Shown: positions 33,040-41,386 of the stretch, piece after piece
How the letters are laid out: each line of letters starts with the position of its first letter
How positions within the stretch are numbered: position 1 is the stretch's first letter
Notes under the pieces: model-generated
Seen by the model: the letters and a program-made list of their open reading frames with translations, nothing else
Databases searched by the model: none
Told to the model about the DNA's origin: nothing
NCBI RefSeq assembly: GCF_003323715.1
Contig: NZ_QOIN01000035.1
Span: 124,001 to 188,000, forward strand
Length of the DNA: 64,000 nt
Direction: 5' to 3'
Source: Streptomyces diacarni
GTDB lineage: Bacteria > Actinomycetota > Actinomycetes > Streptomycetales > Streptomycetaceae
Position numbers and translations under genes: made by a program

Positions 33040-34749
33040 ATGGTGAGACGCCGCCCCCGCGCACGGCTGCTGGTGTCCGCGCTGGCGTTGGCCCTGGCCG
33101 GTGCCGTGCTGTCGGCGCCCGCGCAGTCGGCTTCCGGGGCCGCCCGAGGGCCGGAGGGCCCGGGCTGCCATCGGCCCGTGCGCCCGGCCTCGCAGATGCG
33201 GATCGAAGACTGCGACAGCCCGCAGCGCGTCATCGAGAAGGCCGCGAAGACCGTGCCCACGAAGGGGCAGTACGCCTGGCAGCAGCGGGAGGTGACGGCG
33301 TTCACGCACTTCGGCATGAACACCTTCACCGACCGCGAGTGGGGTTCGGGCGCGGAGGACCCTTCCCTCTTCGACCCGGGACACATCGACTTCGACCAGT
33401 GGATGCGTGCCTACAAGGCGGCGGGCGCGGAGCAGGTGATGCTGACCGCGAAGCACCACGACGGGTTCGCGCTGTGGCCCAGCCGCTACACCGAACACTC
33501 GGTGGAGAACACCCCCTACGGGCGCGACGTCGTCGGGCAGTACGTGAAGGCTGCCCGCAAGGCCGGTCTGAAGGTCGGCGTCTATCTCTCTCCCGCCGAC
33601 GGCGCCGAACTGCCGCACGGCTGGCACGAGAAGTGGCTGGCGGACCTCCGGGCGAAGCAGGACGCGGGCGAGCAGCTGACCACGGTGGAGCGCACGGCGC
33701 TCGCCGACGGCGGTCCTCCGCGGGGGAAGGGCCGGTACGGCAATGGCAGCGAGCCGACCGAACGCACCTTCCCCACCCTCGTGCCGGGCGACGACCGCGC
33801 GGAGAAGGTGGCCTCGGGGGAGCTGCCCAGCTTCACGGCGAAGGTCAACGACTACGACGCCTACTACCTCAACCAGGTCTACGAGATCGTCACCGAGTAC
33901 GGCCCCCTGGACGAGCTGTGGCTGGACGGTGCGAACCCGTGGAGGGACGCGGGTGTCACCCAGGAGTACGGCTGGAGCGAGCTGTTCCGCGCCCTGCACG
34001 AGCTGGCGCCCGACACGCCCGTCTTCGGCGGCCCGCAGGGCGTGCGCTGGGTGGGCAACGAGAACGGTGTCGCACGGGAGAGCGAGTGGAGCGTGACGCC
34101 GTCGACGCGCGACCCGTGGACGGCGTACGCCGGAGGGCTGCCCAACGACTCCACCGATCCCGACATCGGCTCCCGCGAGAAGCTCCTCGACCCGTCGGTG
34201 AAGTACCTGCAGTGGTATCCGGCCGAGGCGGACGTCTCGCTCAGACCGGGCTGGTACCACCACGCCGACGAGCACCCCAAGAGCGCGGCGCGACTGCTGG
34301 AGCTGTACGAGAAGAGCGTCGGGCGCAACGCCTCGCTGCTGCTCAACGTCCCGCCCGCGAAGAACGGCAGGATCGACGCGGCGGACGTACGGGAGCTGAC
34401 GGCGTTCGGTGACGCCGTGCGCGACATCTACGGCACCGACCTGAGAAAGCGCGGCCCGGGACCCCACACGTTCGACCGCGTCGCCGTGGGGGAGGACATC
34501 CGCGAGGGGCAGCGGGTGGAGCGCTTCACGGTCGAGGCCAGGTCGGGTGGCGCGTGGCGTGAGATCGCCTCGGGTACGACGATCGGCCACCGCCGCATCC
34601 TGGAGCTGCCGCAGCCGGTGACCGCGCGGCAGGTGCGGGTGAAGGTCGAACAGTCGCGCGGGAAGCCGCACCTGCGGCCCCTCACACTGCACCTGGCGGA
34701 GCAGTCGGAGCGGCCGGCGCACCCGCGGGCCGCGGCGGTCGTCCGATAA
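33040..34749 (+). CDS. Secreted alpha-L-fucosidase (GH29)
   Basis: An exported glycoside hydrolase of 569 residues. The N-terminus is a classical signal peptide: basic MVRRRPRARLL, hydrophobic VSALALALAGAVLSAP, cleavage near AQSA. The GH29 barrel begins about residue 75 with FTHFGMNTFTDREWGSG. It continues with AKHHDGFALWPSRYTEHSV and KAARKAGLKVGVYLSP and contains the nucleophile segment ELWLDGANPW, with Asp296 as the expected catalytic residue. After the barrel, RNASLLLNVPPAKNGRID closes the domain. A C-terminal beta domain of discoidin/galactose-binding type follows (FDRVAVGEDIREGQRVERFTVEA … RQVRVKV). The enzyme should release terminal fucose from glycans outside the cell. The start ATG has GAAGGTGGAGG upstream, and two palindromes in the leader suggest sugar-responsive control. 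Confidence 0.93.
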   Translation: MVRRRPRARLLVSALALALAGAVLSAPAQSASGAARGPEGPGCHRPVRPASQMRIEDCDSPQRVIEKAAKTVPTKGQYAWQQREVTAFTHFGMNTFTDREWGSGAEDPSLFDPGHIDFDQWMRAYKAAGAEQVMLTAKHHDGFALWPSRYTEHSVENTPYGRDVVGQYVKAARKAGLKVGVYLSPADGAELPHGWHEKWLADLRAKQDAGEQLTTVERTALADGGPPRGKGRYGNGSEPTERTFPTLVPGDDRAEKVASGELPSFTAKVNDYDAYYLNQVYEIVTEYGPLDELWLDGANPWRDAGVTQEYGWSELFRALHELAPDTPVFGGPQGVRWVGNENGVARESEWSVTPSTRDPWTAYAGGLPNDSTDPDIGSREKLLDPSVKYLQWYPAEADVSLRPGWYHHADEHPKSAARLLELYEKSVGRNASLLLNVPPAKNGRIDAADVRELTAFGDAVRDIYGTDLRKRGPGPHTFDRVAVGEDIREGQRVERFTVEARSGGAWREIASGTTIGHRRILELPQPVTARQVRVKVEQSRGKPHLRPLTLHLAEQSERPAHPRAAAVVR

Positions 34750-34796
34750 GCCCACCCCGGCGCGCGGGGCGTTCACCCATCCGATATCTTGGCAGG

Positions 34797-35033
34797 GTGA
34801 GCAACAAGGTCAACAAGAACGCCCTGCGCGCCGGAACGGTCACTGCCGGTGCGACGCTGATGATGCTCCTGTCGTCCCCCGCCTTCGCGCTCACCCGCGA
34901 CGACGGCGACGACCCGGGCCCGGGTCTGAGCGTCGCCGAGACGCTGGGGCTCTACGTCGCCATCCCGATCGTGCTCTTCCTGGTGATCGCCGGGTTGGTC
35001 ACGCTGGGCGACAAGCGCAAGAAGAGCCACTGA
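34797..35033 (+). CDS. Small membrane protein, 78 residues
   Basis: GTG start at 34797. A basic N-terminus with a hydrophobic stretch (about residues 14–31, ending SSPAFA) looks like a signal peptide with cleavage after AFA. A short acidic DDGDDPGPG segment and a membrane helix (about 48–68, TLGLYVAIPIVLFLVIAGLVTL) follow, and a basic tail DKRKKSH ends the protein. A tiny single-span membrane protein with a short exposed segment is expected. Function is unknown. It is transcribed in the same direction as its neighbours, and a hairpin follows it. Confidence 0.8.
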   Translation: MSNKVNKNALRAGTVTAGATLMMLLSSPAFALTRDDGDDPGPGLSVAETLGLYVAIPIVLFLVIAGLVTLGDKRKKSH

Positions 35034-35043
35034 CGCCTCGGCG

Positions 35044-35068
35044 GGCCGTTATCGGCTTTCGAACGGCC
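35044..35068 (+). terminator. Hairpin after the small membrane protein gene
   Basis: GGCCGTT and AACGGCC form a 7-bp stem with an 11-nt loop, starting 11 bp after the stop. Confidence 0.5.
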
Positions 35069-35154
35069 GTGCTTTAGGGCAGAGTTGTCCGCGTTCCGCG
35101 ACAGCTTCGTCACAAGCGGTGGCAGCCGCCGGGCGGCGGGGAAGTGGCCCCGAC

Positions 35155-36060
35155 ATGACGCACGAGGTACCACTCCCGCCCCGCACAGGACTGCCCACCA
35201 GTGAGCAGCGGCTGCACGCCGCGCTCCGGTACGCCGGCACCGACGCCGCCGCTCCGCCCGGGGCCGCCTCCAGAGCCCCGCACCGCGCGATGATCACCGG
35301 TCTGGCCGCGCTGGCGCTGCACTGCTTCTCCGCCGCGCCGTCCCTGCTGGACCTGGAGCGGATCGACGTGCTCGTCCCCGAACTGGACGACAGCGCCCAC
35401 CCGGGGCCCCGCGCCCCGTCCCCCGCGGCCTGCGCCTACACCTCCGCGCACCTGGTGCGCACCCGCATCCTGCCCGAGCCCGAGGAGATCACCGGGCTGC
35501 CCGTGGCGCCCGCGCCCCGCGCCCTGGCCGACGCCGTGGCCGGTCTCACCGACGCCGAGGACGTGCGGCGGCTGCTGGTCGAGGCGGTACGCGGCGGACA
35601 CTGCGACCCGCAGCCCGTCGTCCGCGAGCTGACCCGCGCCCGGCTGCTGGGGCTGCCGCACGTCGCGGACGCCGTGGACAGCCTGCTGGCCGAGGGGCGC
35701 GCTCTGACCGAGGGCTGCCTGTACGCCCTGGTCTTCACCCACGGGCTCCCCGACCCCTGCTGGAACGTCGAGCTCCGCGTTCCCGGTGGCCCGCCCGTCG
35801 GCGCCGTGGACGCGTACTGGCCCGACCACGGTGTCGCGCTGGAGATCGACGCGCGCACGCCCCGGGCCGGTGCGGAGGCGGCCTGGGACGCGTACGCCCG
35901 CAAGCGCGAGACGCTGGAACAGCTCGGCGTCACCGTCGTGCACGTGACCGAGGCGAAGCTGCGGGACGCCCTCGCCCAGCAGGCGACGGTGGTCCGCACG
36001 GCCCTGATGACCTCGGGCGAGCGGGAGCCCGCCGCCTACCTGAACGTCCTGCCGCGCTGA
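35155..36060 (+). CDS. Conserved hypothetical protein with a DUF559/Vsr-like C-terminal domain
   Basis: A protein of 301 residues from ATG 35155 (GTG 35119 possible). The N-terminal half resembles the AbiEi-like helical region of actinobacterial DUF559 proteins (LPTSEQRLHAALRYAG … HRAMITGLAALALHC). The C-terminal third reads VDAYWPDHGVALEIDART … YARKRETLEQLGVTVVHVTEAKLRD. This follows the D-x-x-W … E-x-D … R-x-x-x-L-x-x-x-G-x-x-V pattern of Vsr/PD-(D/E)XK-like nuclease folds, although the catalytic set seems incomplete. No partner gene points to restriction or toxin–antitoxin function. The 120 codon-biased bases after the stop in another frame suggest that the original reading frame was longer. 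Confidence 0.75.
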   Translation: MTHEVPLPPRTGLPTSEQRLHAALRYAGTDAAAPPGAASRAPHRAMITGLAALALHCFSAAPSLLDLERIDVLVPELDDSAHPGPRAPSPAACAYTSAHLVRTRILPEPEEITGLPVAPAPRALADAVAGLTDAEDVRRLLVEAVRGGHCDPQPVVRELTRARLLGLPHVADAVDSLLAEGRALTEGCLYALVFTHGLPDPCWNVELRVPGGPPVGAVDAYWPDHGVALEIDARTPRAGAEAAWDAYARKRETLEQLGVTVVHVTEAKLRDALAQQATVVRTALMTSGEREPAAYLNVLPR

Positions 36061-36322
36061 CGCGGCCGCTGGCCCGCGAGGTGCGGGCCGCCTGGCGTGC
36101 GGGTGGTGACAGCCCCTCCGTGCGGGCGTGCCTGGCGGCCCTCACCACCGGCGAGCCGGACGCGGGGGCGCGCTGAAGCCGCCGGGCGCCCCGAACACCC
36201 GCTCCAGGGGCCTCGGCCGCCCCGGCCACCCGCCGTTCTTCGCGGTGCCCGCGTGGAAGGATGGCCCCTGCACGACTGCGCCGTAAGCCGCGAGCGTTTC
36301 GCGAGAGTGGGGAGATCACCAA

Positions 36323-38983
36323 GTGCCTGGCACGAATCTGACGCGCGAAGAGGCCCAGGAGCGGGCTCGCCTGCTCGCCGTCGACTCCTACGAGATCGAG
36401 CTGGACCTCAGCAGCGCGCAGGGCGGGGGTACCGCAGCACCGGGCGGCCCTGACGACGGCGAGGGGATCTTCCGCTCGGTCACCACGATCCGGTTCACCG
36501 CCAGGGAAGCCGGCGACACCTTCGCCGACCTGATCGCGCCCGCCGTGCGTGAGGTCACCCTCAACGGCACCTCCCTCGACCCGGCGGAGGTCTTCGCCGA
36601 CTCCCGCATCGCCCTGCGGGGGCTGGCCGCCGGGCCGCAGGAACTGCGCGTCGTCGCGGACTGCGCCTACACCAACACCGGTGAAGGCCTGCACCGTTTC
36701 GTGGACCCGGTGGACGGCCAGGCCTATCTCTACACCCAGTTCGAGGTCCCCGACGCGCGCCGCGTCTTCGCCAACTTCGAGCAGCCCGACCTCAAGGCGA
36801 CCTTCCAGTTCACCGTCCGCGCCCCCGAGGGCTGGACGGTGATCTCCAACTCGCCGACCCCGCGGCCGGAGGGGACGCTGTGGCGGTTCGCGCCCACACC
36901 GCGGATCTCCACCTACATCACGGCGCTGATCGCCGGCCCGTACCACGCGGTGCACAGCACCTGGGAAGACAAGAGGGGTCTGAGCGAAGCTCAGTCCGCT
37001 GGGGGTGGTGGGGGGCGACGGGCGGGCCGCAGCGTGCCGCTGGGCATTTACTGCCGTCCGTCGCTTGCCGAGTACCTGGACGCCGAGGCGCTCTTCGAGG
37101 TCACCCGCCAAGGCTTCGACTGGTTCCAGGACAAGTTCGACTACCCGTACCCGTTCGAGAAGTACGACCAGCTGTTCGTGCCCGAGTTCAACGCGGGCGC
37201 CATGGAGAACGCGGGCGCGGTCACCATCCGCGACCAGTACGTCTTCCGCTCCAAGGTCACCGACGCCGCCTACGAGGGCCGCGCCGAGACCCTCCTGCAC
37301 GAGCTGGCCCACATGTGGTTCGGCGACCTGGTCACCATGGAGTGGTGGAACGACCTGTGGCTGAACGAGTCGTTCGCCACCTACACCTCCATCGCCTGCC
37401 AGGCCCACGCCCCCGGCAGCCGCTGGCCGCACGCCTGGACGAGCTTCGCCAACCAGATGAAGACCTGGGCCTACCGCCAGGACCAGCTGCCCTCCACCCA
37501 CCCGATCATGGCGCCGATCCGCGACCTGGACGACGTCCTGGTCAACTTCGACGGCATCACCTACGCCAAGGGCGCCTCCGTCCTCAAGCAGCTGGTCGCC
37601 TACGTCGGCATGGACGAGTTCTTCCAGGGGGTGCGCGCCTACTTCAAGCGCCACGAGTGGGGCAACACCCGCCTGGCCGACCTGCTCGGCGCCCTGGAGG
37701 AGACCTCGGGGCGCGACCTGAAGACCTGGTCGAAGGCGTGGCTGGAGACCGCGGGCATCAACGTCCTGCGCCCCGAGCTGACGACGGACGCCGACGGCAC
37801 CCTCACCGCGCTGGCCATCCGCCAGGAGGCGCCGGCACTGCCCGCGGGCGCCACCGGAGAGCCGACCCTGCGCCCGCACCGCCTCGGTGTCGGCTTCTAC
37901 GACCTCCGCGACGGCAAGCTGGTGCGCACCGACAGCGTGGAGCTCGACGTCGACGGCGAGCTGACCGAGGTGCCGCTGCCGAAGGCCCGCAAGCGCCCCG
38001 ACGTGCTGCTGCTCAACGACGGGGACCACACCTACGCCAAGGTCCGCCTCGACGCCGACTCGCTGGCCGTCGTCACCCGCCACCTGGGCGACTTCGCCGA
38101 CCCGCTGCCGCGCGCCCTGTGCTGGGCCTCGGCCTGGGACATGACCCGCGACGGCGAACTGGCCACCCGCGACTACCTCGACCTCGTCCTGACCGGCGTC
38201 GGCAAGGAGTCCGACATCGGCCTCGTCCAGTCCCTGCAACGCCAGGTCAAGCTCGCCCTCGACCTGTACGCGGCGCCCGACTGGCGCGACGCGGGGCTCA
38301 CCCGCTGGGCGGAGGCCACCTTGGAGCAGCTGCGCGCCGCACGCCCGGGCAGCGACCACCAGCTGGCCTGGGCCCGCGCGTTCTCCGCCGCCGCCAGGAC
38401 CGACGCCCAGCTCGACCTGCTCGCCGCGCTGCTGGAGGGCGGCGAGTACCTCGAGGGGCTGACCGTCGACACCGAGCTGCGCTGGGCCTTCCTCCAGCGG
38501 CTCGCCGCCACCGGGCGGGCCGACGAGGCGCAGATCTCCGCCGAACTGGCCCGGGACGCGACCTCGGCGGGCGAGCGGCACGCGGCGGCCGCCCGTGCGG
38601 CGCGGCCCACGCCGGAGGCGAAGGCCGAGGCGTGGAGCGCCGTCGTCGAGAGCGACGCCCTGCCCAACGCGGTGCAGGAGGCCGTCATCTCCGGGTTCGT
38701 GCAGACCGACCAGCGCGCCCTGCTCGCGCCCTACACCGAGCGCTACTTCGCGGCCGTCAAGGGTGCCTGGGAGGAGCGCAGCCACGAGATGGCCAGCCAG
38801 ATCGTGGTCGGCCTCTACCCGGCGCTGCACGTCGAGCAGCGGACGCTGGAGGCCACCGACGCCTGGCTCGCCTCCGCCCAGCCCAGCGCGGCGCTGCGCC
38901 GCCTGGTGACCGAGTCCAGGGCCGGTGTCGAGCGGGCGCTGCGCGCCCAGGCGGCCGACGAGGCGGCGGGCGCCCCTCGCTGA
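36323..38983 (+). CDS. pepN: Aminopeptidase N (M1 family), copy 1
   Basis: A cytoplasmic zinc aminopeptidase of 886 residues with the full M1 layout. The N-terminal beta domain is followed by the exopeptidase motif GAMENAG near residue 291, the zinc site HELAH (His326, Glu327, His330) with Glu349 in WLNESFAT, then the ERAP1-like helical C-terminal domain. It removes N-terminal residues from peptides, including those left by the Clp proteases. GTG 36323 has GGGGAG upstream. Near residues 214–237 there is a Gly/Ser/Arg insertion encoded by a palindrome (CTGAGC-GAA-GCTCAG at 36980–36994) and a G-rich run, absent from the usual family alignment as I recall it. A paralogue lies 2.4 kb downstream on the opposite strand. 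Confidence 0.96.
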   Translation: MPGTNLTREEAQERARLLAVDSYEIELDLSSAQGGGTAAPGGPDDGEGIFRSVTTIRFTAREAGDTFADLIAPAVREVTLNGTSLDPAEVFADSRIALRGLAAGPQELRVVADCAYTNTGEGLHRFVDPVDGQAYLYTQFEVPDARRVFANFEQPDLKATFQFTVRAPEGWTVISNSPTPRPEGTLWRFAPTPRISTYITALIAGPYHAVHSTWEDKRGLSEAQSAGGGGGRRAGRSVPLGIYCRPSLAEYLDAEALFEVTRQGFDWFQDKFDYPYPFEKYDQLFVPEFNAGAMENAGAVTIRDQYVFRSKVTDAAYEGRAETLLHELAHMWFGDLVTMEWWNDLWLNESFATYTSIACQAHAPGSRWPHAWTSFANQMKTWAYRQDQLPSTHPIMAPIRDLDDVLVNFDGITYAKGASVLKQLVAYVGMDEFFQGVRAYFKRHEWGNTRLADLLGALEETSGRDLKTWSKAWLETAGINVLRPELTTDADGTLTALAIRQEAPALPAGATGEPTLRPHRLGVGFYDLRDGKLVRTDSVELDVDGELTEVPLPKARKRPDVLLLNDGDHTYAKVRLDADSLAVVTRHLGDFADPLPRALCWASAWDMTRDGELATRDYLDLVLTGVGKESDIGLVQSLQRQVKLALDLYAAPDWRDAGLTRWAEATLEQLRAARPGSDHQLAWARAFSAAARTDAQLDLLAALLEGGEYLEGLTVDTELRWAFLQRLAATGRADEAQISAELARDATSAGERHAAAARAARPTPEAKAEAWSAVVESDALPNAVQEAVISGFVQTDQRALLAPYTERYFAAVKGAWEERSHEMASQIVVGLYPALHVEQRTLEATDAWLASAQPSAALRRLVTESRAGVERALRAQAADEAAGAPR
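36980..36994. repeat. Small palindrome inside pepN
   Basis: CTGAGC-GAA-GCTCAG, perfect 6-bp arms, followed by a G-rich run. It encodes the start of an inserted low-complexity loop in the aminopeptidase and resembles short palindromes dispersed in Streptomyces genomes. Confidence 0.6.
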
Positions 38984-39000
38984 CCTGCCGCGTACCGCGG

Positions 39001-39035
39001 ACGTCGGCCCCCGGCATCAAGCCGGGGGCCGACGT
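39001..39035 (+). terminator. Strong terminator hairpin after pepN copy 1
   Basis: ACGTCGGCCCCCGGC and its exact complement GCCGGGGGCCGACGT form a 15-bp stem around ATCAA, 17 bp after the stop. Confidence 0.85.
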
Positions 39036-39243
39036 GCGGGGAGACGGGGCTCCGGCCCGGCCCGTGGGGGAGAGGGCCGGTGGGGGGTGGCAGGAGAGCG
39101 GCCCTCTGAGCCGGTGGGCGGAGCCCCGGTGGAGCTGCCGGCGCCCGGCCGCCGTCCCGGCGCCGCGAAGGGGCCGGACGCCGGGAGACGGAACGGTGCC
39201 GGGAAGTGCGGGGCGTGCTGGGGAGGTCAGACGCCCGGAGGGG

Positions 39244-39936
39244 TCACCTGAGCAGGGCCGCCTTCTCGAACATCACCTCGGCGACACCGTTGGCCCACAG
39301 CTGTTCGACCTGGGAGCGCTCGGTCGCGTTGGGCTGGTCGTTGGTGCAGGAGGGCCCAGGGCCGCCGCCTGACATCAGTTCGCTGCAGGGGCCGGAGTAG
39401 TTGTCCGGCAGGCCGAGCACGTGCCCGGTCTCGTGCGCGACGACCCGGTTGGAGTCGTACTGCTGGTTTTGCGCGTAGTCGAGGAAGACGTAGCCGCTGC
39501 CGTGCCCGTCGGTGTAGGCGTAGCTGCCGCGCGAGTCGTTGCCCTCGCGGTAGTCGAAGGTGGCGCCGCTGCCCTCGGCCAGCTGCACGTTCTGGACGGC
39601 GGAGTTCCACACGGCGGCGCTGTTGGCTATCTGGCTGCGGAAGCTGGGCGCCCCGCTCGCGTCGTACTTGACGGTGACCTGCTGGAAGCCGGGCTTCTCA
39701 CCCTGCTGCTTGAGCGCTTCCTTGACGATGAACTTGAAGAACTCCTGGTTCTGGCGGTCGCTCTCCCCGGTGTAGCCCTGCGTGCTGCCCGCGTCGGTGT
39801 GCGAGGTGGCGGCGACGGGGGCGTGGGAGTCGGCGGTACCGGCGTCGGAGGCGGTGGCGGGGACGGCACCGAGACCGAGGGCGACGGTCGTGCCGAGGCC
39901 GATCGCCGCGGACAGAACAGAAGTGCGGTATCTCAT
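39244..39936 (-). CDS. snpA: Snapalysin-type secreted neutral metalloprotease (M7)
   Basis: A precursor of 230 residues. A signal peptide ([29 protein letters not shown]) and a short propeptide of about 60 residues lead to a small protease domain. The zinc motif [13 protein letters not shown] matches the H-E-x-x-H-x-x-G-x-x-D metzincin pattern in which Asp is the third ligand, the hallmark of snapalysin. Two cysteines flank [16 protein letters not shown]. The enzyme is released outside the cell and degrades milk-type proteins. It is divergent from the LysR gene at 40222, the standard snpA–snpR arrangement, so that regulator probably activates it from the 285-bp intergenic region. Confidence 0.94.
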   Translation of the reverse strand: MRYRTSVLSAAIGLGTTVALGLGAVPATASDAGTADSHAPVAATSHTDAGSTQGYTGESDRQNQEFFKFIVKEALKQQGEKPGFQQVTVKYDASGAPSFRSQIANSAAVWNSAVQNVQLAEGSGATFDYREGNDSRGSYAYTDGHGSGYVFLDYAQNQQYDSNRVVAHETGHVLGLPDNYSGPCSELMSGGGPGPSCTNDQPNATERSQVEQLWANGVAEVMFEKAALLR

Positions 39937-40221
39937 GGGGGGTCTCCTCGAGTTCCGAGGGGCCGGCGCCGCTGCGAAGTGGCGTGGGGGCGCCGCCGGT
40001 CCCTTGGGGCGGATTCCTTGGGACGGATGCTCGCTGCGGGAGATTCTGTTCGAGCGGACGGCGTTCCGGAATGATGCCAGGTGGCGATAGGGCGGGGTTA
40101 TCGCCCCGCGCGCCCCGTCCTCCCTGAGCGCACCCGGCCGGGCGGGCGGCGCCGTTCACCGCGCCGTCGCCGCCGCTTCGCGGCCCCGTCGCCGTCTGGT
40201 ACGACCACTGACACCGCCGCT
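39937..40221. promoter_or_regulatory. Divergent snpA/LysR control region
   Basis: The 285-bp space holds a perfect TTCCGGAA palindrome at 40064–40071 and a CCTCG-AGTTC-CGAGG repeat close to the snpA start. LysR regulators typically bind T-N11-A palindromes between divergent genes; I cannot choose the true site by eye. Confidence 0.5.
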
Positions 40222-41310
40222 ATGCTCCCAGGCGTGGAGCTCGAAGTGAGGCATCTTCGTGCACTGTGCGCGATAGCCGACACCGGCAGCGTGCACAAGG
40301 CGGCCCGCCAACTCGGCATGACACAGCCGTCGCTGACGACCCAGCTGCGCCGCATCGAGCAGGCCGTCGGCGGCCAGCTCTTCACCCGGCAGCGCACCGG
40401 CAGCAAACCCACCCCGCTCGGCCGCACCGTCCTCACCCGCGCTCGGCCGATCGTCGCGCAGATGACCGAACTGGTCCGCGAGGCGAAGGACGCCGCGGGG
40501 CTCGGCCCCGGCGGCCCGGGCACGCGGCTGCGGCTCGGCAGCACCGGCAGCAGGGCCGTCCCCGGCTGGCTGCGGCGCCTCAACGGCAGGCTGCCCGAGC
40601 GCGACATCACCTTCCAGACCGACGTATCCGCCAACACCCTGCTGCGCATGGTCGCGGGGAACCAGCTCGACGCCGCCTTCGTGCACGAGGTGGAGGGCTC
40701 GCCGCTGCGGGTGCCCGACGGCGTCGAACTCCGCGTCCTGGTGCGCCGCGAACCCCAGTTCGTGGCCGTCCACGAGACCCACGCGGCCGCCCGCGCCGGA
40801 CGGGCAGTCGCCCTCGCCGAACTGGCCGACCAGAAGTGGATGGTCGACCCGTCCGTCGACGGCGACTGGGACGGGCTGCGCCGGGTGTTCGTGGACGCGG
40901 GCGTCGACCCGCGCATCGTCTACGGCGACTACCTGTCCGCCGGCGACCTGGTGGCGGCGGGCGAGGTCGTCACCCCCTGCCAGCCCACCGCCCAGCCGCG
41001 GCCCGGCATGTCCATCGTCCCCCTGGAGGGCGATCCGCTCGGGGTGCGGCTGGTGGTGGGCTTCCGCAGCGGGACGGGGCTCGGTGAGGAGGGCGACGCC
41101 GTCTTCGCGGACCTGCGGGCCTCCTACGAGGCGGTCGCCAGGTCGAGCCCCGCCTATGCCCGCTGGCTGACCACCCGGAACGCTGCCCCGGCCCCGCCCT
41201 TCCAGCGTTTCCTGGGGGCTCCTCCCCCAGACTCCGGCCGGGGGGACCCCCACCCGGACCCCCGGACTTCAATCGCCGGACAGGCTGATCTCAGCCTGTC
41301 CGGCGATTGA
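40222..41310 (+). CDS. snpR: LysR-family regulator, probable SnpR activator of snapalysin
   Basis: A regulator of 362 residues from ATG 40222; GTG 40234 is an alternative. The winged helix-turn-helix is at the N-terminus (HLRALCAIADTGSVHKAARQLGMTQPSLTTQLRRIEQAVGGQLFTRQ). An effector-binding domain follows (TRLRLGSTGSRAVPGWLRRLNGRLPERDITFQTDVSANTLLRMV …). Regulators of this kind beside snpA activate snapalysin production. The last 45 residues are unusual: they are Pro-rich and encoded by a repeat-like sequence, and the stop codon lies inside a 20-bp perfect palindrome that also looks like the terminator. The authentic C-terminus may once have been nearer to LTTRNAAPAPPF. Confidence 0.88.
   Translation: MLPGVELEVRHLRALCAIADTGSVHKAARQLGMTQPSLTTQLRRIEQAVGGQLFTRQRTGSKPTPLGRTVLTRARPIVAQMTELVREAKDAAGLGPGGPGTRLRLGSTGSRAVPGWLRRLNGRLPERDITFQTDVSANTLLRMVAGNQLDAAFVHEVEGSPLRVPDGVELRVLVRREPQFVAVHETHAAARAGRAVALAELADQKWMVDPSVDGDWDGLRRVFVDAGVDPRIVYGDYLSAGDLVAAGEVVTPCQPTAQPRPGMSIVPLEGDPLGVRLVVGFRSGTGLGEEGDAVFADLRASYEAVARSSPAYARWLTTRNAAPAPPFQRFLGAPPPDSGRGDPHPDPRTSIAGQADLSLSGD
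41269..41310. terminator. 20-bp perfect palindrome overlapping the LysR stop codon
   Basis: TCAATCGCCGGACAGGCTGA, a 2-nt spacer and its exact reverse complement. The plus-strand gene ends on the last TGA of the right arm. The motif resembles a dispersed Streptomyces palindrome. It separates the LysR gene from the convergent aminopeptidase gene and probably stops transcription from both sides. Confidence 0.75.
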
Positions 41311-41386
41311 GGACGAGCGAGGCGATTCCGGGTGGGGGGGGCAGAGCCCCCCACAGAAACGGTGAAGGGCGGGGACGCCGGCTCCC

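Noticed and set aside
35930..38830. Very long open frame on the minus strand opposite pepN copy 1
   Set aside because: Typical high-GC antisense artefact; the plus strand encodes a complete M1 enzyme with correct codon bias.
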